A DNA stretch of 64,000 nt from Lineus longissimus (GCF_910592395.1 NC_088322.1:5825431-5889430); one strand, 5' to 3'. Counted from the first letter of the stretch, positions 35,901 to 46,952 are shown. Numbers and translations: made by a program. Notes: generated from the letters alone by a model not told the origin.

Positions 35901-38567
35901 AACTTCGCAACTCTGAACTCGAATCCACAGACTTAACCAACTAAGATATATATTTACATTATTTATTATCCACGTCACTCTAACTTCTTATCTACAACCG
36001 ACACTGAAACATTACAAAATTATGTGTACAACAAAGTATCAACAAGAGTTGATATAAAATAATCTTACCATACTATAAGGCCAAGGGTGAAGTCAACTAA
36101 TCAATACCTAAAATGCTCTGGCGCTTTTCAAGAGAATGACTTGTTTAGCTACAGAGTGTGAAGGCTGGTTTTCTGGATCTGCCAGGACTTACTCAAAACA
36201 TCTTAACATCATGATTTATACGTAATTACACACACCCCTAATAGCCTCGCCCAAACATCAGGCTCTGAGCCAAGTAGCACTCAGTAATTAAAAAAACAAC
36301 CAATCAGCACATAGCTGTATTAATACAAGATTATCTGACAAGCCAAGGGCAGGGGCCTAGTAACGCTGAAAGGGTGGATGTCGTCCTGGGTGCCGACAAA
36401 TGGTACCCAGGTTCGAGATCGACTGGACAATAAGTACCCTGGGTGCCATTACACTAGACAAACAGCACCCAGCTTATTTTTGCCTGGCTTACGGATCTTA
36501 GGGACGAGGACGTTTCTTGCAATTTCGTTTTATCTCGCGTCGTGGTACTTGCGGCATTAGCAGTGCGCGAAATAAAAAGAACAGATAAACAGAAAAAAAC
36601 GCGTTTAGGCCTATAGGTCTTTGAAAGCACATTTCGGATGATTTATTCAGAAAATGTATGTAGGAGGGATATATTCAGAAAATGAAAAATTGTGTAATGA
36701 CAAAATGAATGGATTTGCTGCGTATTTTTATTTTAATTTTATAATGGTTATCGTGACACGTGACCTTCCGTGAGCGTGGGGCCAACCTCGGTTGTAGGTA
36801 TAGAAAAGTGTAGAAGAAGAAGCTGTGTGCTGTTTGTCTAGTGTAATGGCACCCAGGGTGCTTATTGTCCAGTCGATCTCGAACCTGGGTACCATTTGTC
36901 GGCACCCAGGACGACATCCACCCTTTCAGCCCTAGTAACCAGCTGCTAATCAGGAAGATCATAAACAAGGGGTCCAACAGCTTAAGAGATAAAGATTAGG
37001 AAACAATGGAAAGGAGCAATTAAGAAAGAAGGTGTCTAAACTTATAACGGTTAACGATCCTGGGTGTCTGGGTTCACCGGGGCTAGAGAGAAACATAGAA
37101 ATAATAATTATAGATATATTAAGCAATTCCTAATATTGTCACACTTGAACCGTCCATTTGGTCGCTAAACCGTTACGATTATCCACCGTTTTTAACAGGG
37201 CCGGAGAACGTTAACCAATGATTTCCTCAGGATATGATTTCATTTTCATTTTCTTTTTTATCATTTGTTCGTTTTTCAGAATCACTGGTAACGCAGCTTA
37301 CGTTCACTCAGTCATATTCCGGTCTGTCTTGGCAATTAGGGACAACACGGCAAGGGTCACAATTCCAAGATTCGAAATGAGGGGCTTTAGTTTCACTATA
37401 GCTCTTTATATTTACATACTCGAACATAATAGAAGGGCGATGCTACTAGGTGACTGGAGAAGACCTAGTCAGTTTTTCTTTGATTTTATACGAAACGAAT
37501 TAATGTTTCGCCTCCGTCAGGCTCATCATAAAATTATCATTCGCCTGCAATGCAAAATTAATGATACCTTATTAAACCTGCTGCGGTGGACATCTGTCGT
37601 TGTGACTTGGGACCGTCGAGAGCGTACAGCAGCGATGTATCTGAATGGTCAAGTTGTCCAAAGGCAACATGTCATGGGAAATAACCTGGACAGTGTTTAC
37701 AACGAGCATGAGCGGTATCAGCTCGGGTGGAAGGGGGATCGGCACGATCCGCGTCAAGTCGATGGAATGGGTGTGTTTATCGGATCCATGAGTAGTCTCC
37801 GTGTTTATCACCATGCACTTTCTCCAAGCAATGTCAAGAAGTTCCATAGCGCCAGTAGGTGTACGCGATGTTATAACTTATATCACCAGTAGGAGTCTTG
37901 ACGGTTTCTCTAACTTTTTTCCTGATTTATCTGACAAAAGTCCGACTTTTCCCTGAAAGTTTGGATTTTTTAAAACCTGTGATAATACCAGGGCTTCCCA
38001 AAATAGGTCAATAAAGATTGAATGGGGTTAATGAGGAGTGAGCCAAACACTCAGAGTGACCCAAAGTGTGAATACAAATTAGCTCACTCAAGTAGGTAAC
38101 CTAATGCCACTGACCATCGCTATTGCTCGGCTAGTGTAGCGTGTTTGTTTCTCATTCAAAACCACAATATACTTCTTCCTCGAATCGAGTATTGTATTAA
38201 AATACTCGATACGGCGAGGCTGAAATCACAAACTCTTCAACATGGAACCCCAATAGGTAGCTGGCTAAATTCTTTACGTTTTGTTTGTTCAGTCGTCGTT
38301 GATAGAGGGAAGTACATCCGGACAAACACGGACCGAAGCTTATATGACGTATCTGGCCCGATTGAAACAGCAACACGACGCGCACCAATAAACTGCATTG
38401 CGTTTTGTCAATCGCGGATTGTTCCTTGCAAACATGCTATTTTCTCGCAGAAAACGAAGAATTGTGAGCTTTTCTCAAAGTCCATTTATGCTTTACAAAT
38501 AAGAACGAACTTAAAGGCAGAGGTTAAAACAGGATTTCACTACAAGCTAAAAGTGGAGGCCATGTAA
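29971..38567 (+). CDS. Secreted LamG-PAN protein gene, unit B (intact model)
   Basis: Proposed exons: 29971-30055 (signal peptide), 37297-37860 (LamG) and 38293-38567 (PAN, stop TAA). The total of 924 nt is a multiple of three and gives about 307 residues. The signal exon ends in phase 1 at GTGAGT. LamG must use the second of two acceptors (ACGCAG|CT, not TTTTTCAG|AA) and the weaker of two overlapping donors (GGT|GTACGC) to stay in frame, so those two junctions are inferred. Domain order is hydrophobic leader (LLLSIHISLLTEA), LamG/concanavalin-like fold with VTWDRRERTAAMYLNGQ, then PAN with NCIAFC and PCKHAIF. This is the same order as the minus-strand gene at 53735-55847. The 7.2-kb first intron carries most of the inserted repeats. 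A secreted adhesive or lectin-like role is inferred from the domains. Confidence 0.55.
30128..30262 (+). repeat. Short allele of the 53-bp minisatellite, unit B
   Basis: There are two and a half units of the same 53-bp motif that forms nearly 14 units at 17612-18333. It is flanked by the same sequences, so the difference reflects local expansion or contraction. Confidence 0.85.
30709..30770. repeat. 25-bp perfect hairpin; right arm repeated downstream
   Basis: Left arm 30709-30733 and right arm 30746-30770 are exact reverse complements around a 12-nt loop (AGGCATGGCGCC). The loop, right arm and following 25 bases recur at 31088-31148 without the left arm. Confidence 0.9.
31295..33390. repeat. 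Internal duplications of the 3.1-kb insertion
   Basis: About 135 bp at 31295-31430 recur at 33255-33390 (AGCGCGATATGGAACATTCT core). A second pair of blocks, 31670-32110 and 32150-32500, shares TGAGAGACCCCTAT and AATGTCAATGAAGTATGATG. Some of these frames are open on both strands but nothing is recognised. Confidence 0.7.
33389..33423. repeat. Hairpin AACGTCTGGC-TTTGC-GCCAGACGTT
   Basis: A perfect 10-bp stem with a 5-nt loop, directly after the repeated 135-bp block. Confidence 0.8.
33788..35862 (+). repeat. Unit B intron repeat, homologous to 12160-13800
   Basis: It continues the cassette after the insertion. It contains the conserved ORF at 34651-34914 (FPEDIPCSILRKSG, NMYGSANFRFA), which also occurs at 13064-13294 with mostly conservative changes. 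A possible exon follows TTTACTCTATTTCAG at 35572. The function is unknown, and phases of these two blocks do not join directly. Confidence 0.6.
34902..35061. mobile_element. 160-bp MITE-like insertion with ACCGGT duplication
   Basis: It is absent from the homologous place near 13257 (TCCGGTTCTGC). It is flanked by ACCGGT at 34896-34901 and 35062-35067. The ends form an imperfect inverted repeat: GTGGCGGGGATAGTAGTCC on the left, and GTGACAGCGGATATAGTCC as the reverse complement of the right. Confidence 0.75.
35863..37143. mobile_element. Solo LTR with CTTG target duplication
   Basis: The uninserted site in unit A reads GGCTATTCCTTGAACCG. In unit B the sequence is GGCTGTTCCTTG, then an element that begins TGTAGCGG and ends ATTGTCACA, then CTTGAACCG. 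The TG...CA ends and 4-bp duplication are those of an LTR. No gag or pol is present. Without the nested 575 bp (next entry) it is about 706 bp long. Confidence 0.8.
36365..36930. mobile_element. Mutator-like MITE with 110-bp TIRs and 9-bp TSD
   Basis: The ends GCTGAAAGGGTGGATG and CATCCACCCTTTCAGC begin terminal inverted repeats of about 110 bp with two mismatches. The flanking direct repeat CCTAGTAAC is at 36356-36364 and 36931-36939. A 9-bp duplication and long TIRs are characteristic of Mutator-like elements. No transposase is encoded. It lies inside the solo LTR. Each arm contains GGTTCGAGATC, which resembles a pol III B box. Confidence 0.85.
37297..37860 (+). CDS. LamG exon, unit B, open throughout
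   Basis: It encodes about 187 residues without a stop. Features: FTIALYIYILEHNRRAMLLG early, RWTSVVVTWDRR in the core strand, MYLNGQVVQ, and a C-terminal VYHHALSPSNV helix-turn typical of the last strand of LamG/pentraxin-like folds. Units A and C carry frameshift and truncation respectively, so this is the only complete copy on the plus strand. Confidence 0.65.
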
Positions 38568-38735
38568 TTAATGAATAATTTGGTCATGTAATGAGTGAAA
38601 AGAGTTGCTTCTATCTGATGAGCAGCATAACAAATTTCCATTGATACAGATAGACAAGCCAAAAGTCGTCAGTATCGGCGACGAAGGAATTACCTCTACT
38701 GGTATCATCAGTTGCGACGTGGTTCTATCGGCATA

Positions 38736-38736
38736 T

Positions 38737-38780
<44 letters not shown>

Positions 38781-38790
38781 AACCTCCTAA
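38736..38790. repeat. (TTTA)n tail of LINE c
   Basis: About ten TTTA units followed by AAACCTCC twice. The same join, (TTTA)n then AAAACCTCC, marks the 3' end of LINE b at 18952-18985. Confidence 0.85.
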
Positions 38791-38832
38791 AACCTCCTAA
38801 AAAGAGAAGTATATACAAATTAAATGGTAGAC

Positions 38833-39784
38833 GGTAATAAAGGCACTGGAAAAAAAGGCACTGGAAAAAAAGGCACAGAAAAAAGGCACTAGGTAAAAAA
38901 GGCACTGGAAAAAAAGGCACTAGGTAAAAAAAGATACTAGGAAAAAAAGGCACTGGGTAAAAAAGGCACTAGGTAAAAAAGGCACTGGAAAAAAAGGCAC
39001 TAGGTAAAAAAGGCACTAGGAAAAAAGGCACTGGGTAAAAAAGGCACTAGGTAAAAAAGGCACTGGAAAAAAAGGCACCAGGAAATCGCTTTACTTGGTA
39101 AAAAAGGTACTGGAAAAAAAGGCACCAGGAAATCTCTAGGTTAAAAATTCATTTGGGGTGCCCCCCCCCCCGTGCATTTCTATATGTGTAATGTGCTTCC
39201 AAGTCTTTCTCACCAATAAAACTGCAATGAGACTCATCAAGAATGTTTTGCTAGATGTCAATAGCCACTCTTGTGAAACTATTGTATCTTGTAGAAATAA
39301 GTTATTGGTGAGGGAACCCTGAATCTAACTTGATTAAACTACTGGACCAAATCGGATGATCTTTGTATTATTTTTTATAAGGATTCCCTGCCTATCCAAG
39401 CTAGTTCTTCTGGTCGGAGGGTACTGAAAATAGGCTGTTCCGTTTTTTTGGACCACCCAGCATTCTGTTGACGTAGAAAAAAACTACACATAGAAATGCA
39501 CATAGAAATTTTTATTTTTATTTTTGATCTATGTAGTAGAGATTTCTCAGAGATTTCCCATACATTTTTTTGGTGCCATTTTTTCCATTGCCTTTTTTTC
39601 CCAGTGCCTTTTTTTCCTGGTGCCTTTTTTTCCAGTACCTTTTTTACCTAGTGCCTTTTTTCCTAGTGCCTTTTTTCCTAGTGCCTTTTTTACCTAGTGC
39701 CTTTTTTCCAGTGCCTTTTTTACCTAGTGCCTTTTTTTCCGTACCTTTTTTACCAGTGCCTTTTTTTCCAGTGCCTTTATTACC
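38833..39784. repeat. Foldback element made of inverted minisatellite arms
   Basis: The left arm 38833-39135 is an array of units like GGCACTGGAAAAAAA and GGCACTAGGTAAAAAA. The right arm 39575-39784 is the same array in inverse orientation (TGCCTTTTTTACCTAG). The arms flank about 440 bp of unrelated DNA. The outermost part extends beyond the array (TAATAAAGGCAC on both sides), suggesting true terminal inverted repeats. ORFs here are just translated repeat (KKGTGKKGT). Confidence 0.85.
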
Positions 39785-39819
39785 TACATTCAAATTATAT
39801 ACATCAATGACACATATAA

Positions 39820-39890
39820 TAATATAATAATATAATATATGAGTTCTTATATAGCGCATTTCCAGGTTCCCTGCTCAATGCGCTTTTGGG
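39820..39890 (-). repeat. LINE c 3' UTR hairpin and AT-rich tail
   Basis: AGCGCATT at 39853-39860 pairs with AATGCGCT at 39877-39884 (8-bp perfect stem, 16-nt loop), next to a TATTA-rich stretch. Such a stem followed by a short repeat resembles the 3' recognition structure of several LINE groups. Confidence 0.65.
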
Positions 39891-40639
39891 ACTACATTAT
39901 TATCATACACAAAACAAATAATACATAATGCACATGATACAATGCTAATATTTATATAAAGTGCACGTGATATTAAAAAGCTTTGGTGAGTACTTTGGCG
40001 AGGGTCCCTTCAGTAGTGTCTGTTTTCTGATAAGATTCACTAAAAATTAAGGACCGGAGTGAGTCAGTAACCCCATCCGAGGTATTAAGACCTGACTTGC
40101 CTCGCTTAACTGTGAAAGCAGCTGTAAGTGGTGAGAGACCCAGTTTTAAAATAGAGTCTATAAGGGTACCTTTTACAACATCACCACCATATAGATAATT
40201 AGATAAAAACGCTATATTGAGGTCCCTCGCAGGGGAGCACCTTTTAAAAATACGGTAAAATAACGAAACCTGTTGGTCATGCACATCTTTGACACATTTT
40301 ATACCAGCAGCATTCACAAGTTTGGTGTGATGACTGCGCTTAGGGATACCAAAAATACGTTTGATACAAGACCCCTGAAAGGAAACCAGGGAGGCGACGT
40401 CTCTAGGGCCAGAGTGAAGCGTCGCACATCCATAATCTAGAATAGGGCACACGGCCATTTTCCACATATGAACTTTAACCTCAGACGAGAGGCCGGGATA
40501 GGAGAAACCGGAGCTCAATAGACCGAAGGCTCTGCACCTTGCGGCAGAGATCCTGTTCTCAAAGTGGGTCACAGGTTTCAGGTTGCTTCTAAAGTTAACA
40601 CCAAGAATTTCTAAACTTTTAGTGATAGCAATAGTGTCA

Positions 40640-40999
40640 TCACCAAGGCATAAAAACTATACCCTGTGTTTTGACGATTCCAAAAACGAAGCGACACTTC
40701 TTAGAGTAACTGAAACACTTGTCAAGAAGCACTTGGAGTCCGGGAACACTAGCAGCAATTAAATCCATATCGTCAGCGTATGCTATGTTATTAAAAAGAT
40801 GTTCAGCTACCCTGACACCACATTCAGTATTGGGAAGATTACACAGCAGGTCATCAATAAACATAATGAAAAATAGGGGTGAAAGAACACTCCCCTGGCG
40901 GATACCTCTAGTGATCACGAAAGTAGCAGTCTCCACTCCATGCCATCTCACATTTGCCTTCAATTTGGAGTACCAATCGTATAAAACTACCAATGGCAC
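40640..40999 (-). pseudogene. LINE c reverse transcriptase catalytic core
   Basis: It contains RQGSVLSPLFFIMFIDDLL and the catalytic AYADDMDLIAA. The N-terminal RT parts lie at 41403-41152 and 41198-40908 and the tail at 40572-39973, all in different frames. Confidence 0.8.
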
Positions 41000-42897
41000 A
41001 GCGTAATTCGTGGTAAAAGTTTATAAAATAGCCCTGCATGCCAGACTCGATCAAAACATTCTTCTGCATCGAGGCTGCAGGTAAAAACTGGACTCCCTTT
41101 TGTATTGAAATATGTTGCGACATCGTGAATAAAAGAGCAGGCAGTGTCAATTCAAAGGGATTCCCTGAAACCAAATTGTGTATTGCCACAGTTGTCAACC
41201 TTAGGAATCAGTAAAAGTTCGAACATCTTGGAATAAGTAGTACTTATGGTAATAGGACGATAATTAGCAACAATATTAGGGTTTAGATTAGGCTTTTTAA
41301 AAATAGGAACATTAGTGCCTATGCGCATCTCGGCCCCAACAACATGCCAACGCAACATGGTTGTGAATAGCCAAGCTAACACTTGACCGAGTTCGTCAGA
41401 CATACCATACTGTAAATGTTCCGCAGTGACTTCGTCTGTGCCGGCAGATTAGCCACGCTTGAGCTTAAAGATAATTTCCCGTACTTCATATAAAGTGACA
41501 GAGCAATCACAGGACACATCACAATTAATGGAAAATGTATCGCTGACCTTTTTACTAATTTCCAATTGTTCAAAGGTCAAGATCGTTGTCATCATTCTAT
41601 ATATTACTAAAGTGTTGACGCAGGTCGCTAGCAGACAAAGAGGATGAAACAACAGTTTTAGAGGACTGCTTTCTGAGAGCGCTCCAGAAACTTGATTTAT
41701 CCCTAGCACAGTAAAGTCTGTTGAGGTTATTCAATGGTTTGTTATGAATAGCCCGCAGACAACGCCGAGAGGCACTACGAAATAGTTTTTTTGCATACTT
41801 CCAGCAATCGAATACTGCACCCGACCTTGGTCGGCCATTGTCAATCCAAAGGTGCCACCAGAACCTTTTAATATCGCGCAGGTAGCTAAGGTCAGCGCAC
41901 CAATGGGCTTTCGGTTTAAACGACCGCTTAGAGTAACATCCAGACTCCACAGAGGCGCCCATTATATTATCGTTAAGCTTAGCTAACATTTCATTCACAT
42001 GAGCCTCCGCGGTCACACGGTCAGAGATAGCATTTACATCAGGCATGTTCATTACACGAAGTTTCTCACAGAGGATTTCATTATATTTTTGACACTGGGC
42101 GGGACGATTCCAAGTAACAGACCGCCGGGCATGGGTTTGTTGCGGCAGACCACCACAAACAGGCCAACCTGTGGACACACACACCTTGAACACTGTCCTT
42201 ATAGGAAGATTATCGCCCAGGTTACCCTCCTCTTAAAAATAACTATCGAACACTCCAGAATGTTTTGGCAATCCATATATGACGCCAAGATGTGGTCGAT
42301 CCAAGTGAAGACACCCCGCTTTGCATTAAAGAAGGTGTATTTGACAGACTGTTCAAACTGGAAGTCAGCTACTTTAAGACCAATTTCGGATATGAATTCA
42401 TATAAAATTGGGTCTGGGGTAGTATCCATACGGCTCGTATGAGGTGTAGTATCCCTCTGTTTCGTACACGGCATTTGAAGTGCGTCTGTCTTGGTTCCGC
42501 CTTCCTGAATGTCCCGCGTGACGTCCTTGGTCATGGGGCCTGCCGTGGTAGTCAGACCTCCGCTTGAATTGACGACTGTTTTTGTTTTTGTGCCGATCCC
42601 GGAAGCTAGCTCCAGCCTCTCCAGCCGCCTGGAGATTACTGGAAATCCGAAAGGGCCGCACGGAGACCCCGGTAGGCCAGTTGTCAGCACTAATGACCTG
42701 GTCAAAAGGATAACTTGGCACATCTAGACGAAATGATCTATATGTTGGTTTATCCGCCAACAGGGAAACCTTTATTTCATTACTGGATACGCCCATAGTG
42801 TCCAGATGAGTGGTAATATCTTTAACGGAATGTTTCGAATTCACTCGGCCTGGATACACAGATTTGACATTTATATCTTCTGGAGATTTACTCGCGG

Positions 42898-43911
42898 TTA
42901 GAGCCGACCTCCCACTTTCGTATTCTTATCAGCAGATGGCGCCACCCCTTTCAGGGTCTCAGCGGAATTACAAGCATTTCCACTTATAGCAATACCAGAC
43001 GATGCAGCCTCTTTGATGGCCTGCTTTCGGTTACGCTTCTGAAGCTTGCGTTGTTGCCGAGGGGGTAGGACGAAGTTTGCGAGGTTATCTACATCCTCCT
43101 GGTCACTGCTACTCGAGTCTGAGGAAGTGCTCGGAAACTCAGTTCCCGGATTTATAAGAGGGAGACCAGAGCGGGCCGACTGAGCCGGAGGGGTTGGGTC
43201 CCCTGCTGGCTTCTTTGGGACATCTTCATCGGGTTTGTTGAGAGCTCGTTTGAGATGACCATTTTCAACAGCTAGGGCCTTAACTTCATTTTCAAGCTTC
43301 GACACTCGTTCACTAAGTTTAGTAACTATCGTAAGCAACTCGTTAATACCGTGCTGATCACCAGTGCTGGTATCAACCTTAGACTTTTCGTTAGAAGGGC
43401 CGCCCTTTGCAGCACGCGTAAATATTTTGTCGGCATCTGATGATAGCTCATTATTGACAAGGCTGAAGCCAAAAGCATATATGTCCTGCAGCATCTTGTG
43501 CTTCACCTGTCTATTAATTGCCCGACAGTCTTGTATATGGCTGAATCGCGCTTGCACTTTTCTACACAAGTTGGCCCGTAAGGGCGAGACCGTGTTCGTA
43601 TCATATCTATCCAGGACGTCATGAACGTCTCTCCAGGCCTATTGGAAGATAATGGTGAGTTTATCGTTAAACATGTCGCTTAGGGTTGATCCGCTAATGT
43701 TCACAAGTTTCGACAGATCAAATGTGGGACAGTTCACACGTCCATTGTCGGACACGCCAAACCTCACCTTTTTACAAGCGGCACACAGCATTAGATCACC
43801 CTGTGTGAGCTCCACTCCGTCACACGTCTTACAGTCCACACACCTCTCCATGTCACGATCAGTCATGCGTGACGACTTGAAGACTGGGCAGTGTTCGATC
43901 GTACTGTGCAA
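42898..43911 (-). pseudogene. LINE c ORF1
   Basis: The frame is broken once, at about 43630. The N-terminal 90 residues have four C-x2-C-like pairs (CVDCKTCDG, LCAACKKVRFG), as in a small zinc-binding finger. The next 223 residues include a leucine heptad segment (LSERVSKLENEVKALAVENG) and a Ser-rich linker. It is probably an RNA-binding chaperone of the LINE particle. It is homologous to 15984-14890. Confidence 0.7.
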
Positions 43912-44190
43912 AAGTAGGCTTGACTACACTACACACTAATAGACTATGCAATGTACATACACATACAGCAAAGCCGTTCCAACAAGCCGGGGTTCCAAGT
44001 ATCAATTGGTGTTTCGGCAGGTACAGAATAAAAGCTGGACAGGCAAAAGCTACTTAACGTTCCAAGTATCCGATTATGAATCGAATACACGACTTGCCGT
44101 CACGTAAAAGTTGGTTTAACATCATAAAAATTGAACAAATTGACAGAGCTATATTCACCATTGCGAGGACGTTGAGAGGACTTGCAAATA

Positions 44191-44579
44191 ACCTTGTGCA
44201 CGTGTGGAACATCAAAATACATTCACTAGTAGAGGCTTTTCCGACTTCTTAACAGTTTCTCTAAGTTTTTCCTGATTTATCCGACGTAAGTACGACATTG
44301 TCCGACTTTTCCCAGAAAGGAAAAAAACGTGAAAAATATCAGGGCTTCCCAAAATAGGGCATTAAAGATCAAAGGCCTCGTTTTCCAAAATAGCGCATTA
44401 GAGATCAGAGGTCTGTACATCAGCAGCGCTCACGTTTCTACAAGGAATATTTTAATCACTGAGTCATACCATACCCATGCATCTTGACCACAAGATTTCG
44501 ACTTTGCTGAAAGTACTTGAAATATTAGCGATAAACAATGGGTGAGCCTATGTGAACCATACAATACCAAATATAACCA
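44191..44579 (+). repeat. Spacer repeat, unit B, interrupted by CR1
   Basis: It is continuous with the same repeat in units 0, A and C until ACCAAATATAAC near 44575. There the CR1 LINE begins and the remainder of the unit (the lactamase-like exon) is missing. Confidence 0.75.
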
Positions 44580-46411
44580 TCCTATTGAGATCAACAGGCA
44601 GCTTTTCAGAGAGCAAGCTCGAATTGTGTCGGGGAAAATCGAAGCAGCTAAACTATCCTATACAACAAGGACAGGATTGCTGCCTGCAATCAGAAGGACC
44701 TCTTCAAAATTGTAGATGAACTTTTGGGCAGAGACAGATGTCCGGTTACACCAGACACCACTGACACTAAGAAACTGGCAGCGGAGTTCAGCGACTTCTT
44801 CAGGGCCAAGGTTGGAACGATATGGGATTCTTTAGACTAGGGGGAGCTGACTCCAGCAGCTTCAGTTGCCCACATCCCGACAGGTCAACTCCACAGCTAC
44901 AAGCCTTTGATCCCGCAACCGAGGATGAGGTCAGGAAGCTGATAATGCAGCTTCCTGCAAAGAGTTGTGAGTTGGACCCAATTCCAACCTGGCTCCTGAA
45001 GAAGTGTTTGAACCCTGTACTCCCAGTTCTGGTCAACATCATAAACAAATCATTGACCTGTGCTAGTGTCCCGTGCTCCTTGAAGTCTGCCATTGTCAAG
45101 TCACTGCTGAAAAAGCCATCACTCGACGAGAATTTGCTATCAAATTATCGCCCTGTGTCGAACCTCTCATATTTATCCAAGCTGATTGAACGCGTAGTAG
45201 CTACTCGCCTCCGATCTCACATGGCAGAGCACTCTCTATATGACCCACATCAATCTGGCTATCGACCGAATCATGGTACTGAAACCGTTCTACTAAAAAT
45301 GTCGGACTAGATTTTGACATCTCTCGACAGGGGAGAAGAAGTACTCTTGGTTTTGCTAGCTTTGTCAGCAACCTTCGATACTGTCGATCATCACATTCTC
45401 CTGGACAGGCTCCAAGAATGCGTTGGTCTTCAGGGTCAGGCGTTGGTTTTCTTCCTATTTGAAAGATAGAACTTTCTCTGTTAGCGTCAGCGGTAACATC
45501 TCGAGTAGTGTGCCCCTACGATACGGTGTGCCCCAGGACTCAGTGTTGGGACCCGTGTTGTATACCATCTACACGATCCCACTCAGCGATGTCATGCGTC
45601 ATAACCAGGTTCCATTTGAGCTCTACGCTGACGACAACCAGCTGGTAGATTCCTTCCCATCTGGTCATCCTGTCCAGGGTCCTGCCATGGTAAAAAAGGT
45701 TCAAAAGTGCATCATTGATGTCAAAAAGTGGCTTCACGTCAACAAGTTAGCTCTAAATGCTCCAAAGACTGAGTTTATGGACATTGTATCAAGTCGTAGA
45801 CTTGGTTCAGTGCCTGAAATCACCATTGATGGTGTATCCATCTCAAGCTCCGAGTCGGTCAGAGATCTTGGTGTCAGGTTTGACAGAAACATGAATATGA
45901 AAGATCATATTCGCAACATGTGTAAATCCATGTACTTCTCCTTGTAGCGGATAGGTCAGATCCGCAGGTTCCTAGACCAAGCCAGTGCTGAACGCCTTGT
46001 CCATGCTTACGTCACCTCAAGGCTGGATATGAGCAATGGGCTTCTGTACGGTTTACCGGACCAAACCATTGCTCCGCTCCAGCGGGTACAGAACTCAGCC
46101 GCTAGGCTTATCTGTGGGACGAGGAAGCTCGATCACATCACCCCCATCTTAAAGCAGCTCCGTTGGCTCCAAGCAAAGAGCCGAGCTGTCTTCAAGGTGC
46201 TGGTGATATGTTTCAAGGCCCTCGATGGACTTGCGCCATCATATCTATCTTCACTTTTGCAGCGTAACGAAGGTGGGCGCCTTACCAGGTCATCCTGTTC
46301 AAAGTGTCTCCTTGTACCTCGCTCAAAATCAAAGTACGGGGATCGCAATTTCTCCGTGGCTGCCCCTGATCTCTTGAATCGACTCCCCAAAGCAATTAAA
46401 TCTGCTGACAT
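44580..46411 (+). mobile_element. CR1-type LINE, 5'-truncated, at the unit B/C junction
   Basis: Reverse transcriptase blocks in order: LLSNYRPVSNLSYLSKLIER, HQSGYRPNHGTETVLLK, a degraded LSATFDTVDHHILLDRL, GVPQDSVLGPVLYTIY, the catalytic ELYADDNQLV, and the C-terminal RVQNSAARLICGTRK and FSVAAPDLLNRLPKAIK. These are classic CR1/Rex motifs. The frame is broken by a stop at 45308-45310, a shift near 45420 and a stop at 45945. The endonuclease is absent. The last codons run directly into LamG sequence. Confidence 0.9.
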
Positions 46412-46436
46412 TGCAAAATTAATGATACCTTATTAA
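44822..46436 (+). pseudogene. CR1 reverse transcriptase in three broken frames
   Basis: The pieces are 44822-45310, 45423-45947 and 46029-46436. The last includes about eight residues read through into the unit C LamG sequence (IAKLMIPY). The YADD active site is intact, but the glycine of the usual GVPQGS is Asp (GVPQDS). Confidence 0.85.
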
Positions 46437-46731
46437 ACGTGCTGCGGTGGACATCTGTCGTTGTGACTTGGGACCGTCGAGAGCGTACAGCGCGATGTAT
46501 GTGAATGGTCAAGTTGTCCAAAGGCAACATGTCATGGGAAGTAACCTGGACAGTGTTTACAACGAGCATGAACGGTATCAGCTCGGGTGGAAGGGGGATT
46601 GGCACGATTATCACGTCGATGGAACGGGTGTGTTTAACGGATCCATGAGTAGCCTCCGTGTTTATCACCATGCACTTTCTCCAAGCAATGTCAAGAAGTT
46701 CTATAGCGCCAGTATATACGAGATGTTATAA
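46412..46731 (+). pseudogene. LamG exon, unit C, 5' half missing
   Basis: It begins mid-exon at GCAAAATTAATGATACC (position 37553 in unit B), directly after the CR1. The second half is readable (QRQHVMGSNLDSVYNE, FNGSMSSLRVYHHAL). A one-base change disturbs the TWDRRERTAA block. The donor GTGTAC of units A and B is replaced by TATACG. Confidence 0.75.
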
Positions 46732-46952
46732 CTTATATCACCAGTAGTAGTCTTGACGGTTTCTCTAACTTTTTCCTGATTTATCTGACAAAAGTCCGGC
46801 ATGTTTGTTTCTCATTCAAAACTACAATATACTTCTTCCTCGAATCGAGTATTGTATTAAAATACTCGATTCGGCGAGGCTGAAATCACAAACTCTTCAA
46901 CATGCAACTCCAATAGGTAGCAGGCTAAATTCTTTCCATTTTGTTTTTTCAG

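Larger units (their letters stand above)
38736..44190 (-). mobile_element. LINE copy c, with a foldback minisatellite in its 3' UTR
   Basis: It is inserted in unit B between ATCGGCATA and ACCTTGTGCACG, sequences that are continuous in unit A at 24940-24970. On the minus strand: ORF1 with a zinc-binding N-terminus (CVDCKTC, LCAACKK at 43911-43639; remainder 43569-42898 and 42859-42398), the endonuclease C-terminus only (42723-42199), the linker (42193-41597), reverse transcriptase pieces with AYADDMDLI (41709-40640), and the tail (40572-39973). The 3' UTR contains a hairpin and ends in GGAGGTTTTAAATAAATAAA. There are many frameshifts and the endonuclease N-terminus is deleted, so it is dead. 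Confidence 0.85.

Noticed and set aside
38833-39135. Possible CRISPR-like array
   Set aside because: Units are short, adjacent and without unique spacers, and the DNA is eukaryotic. It is a minisatellite.
39570-39859. ORFs on both strands in the minisatellite (KKGTGKKGT or FPLPFFPSAF repeats)
   Set aside because: They are translations of a simple tandem repeat, with no start context or non-repeat domain.
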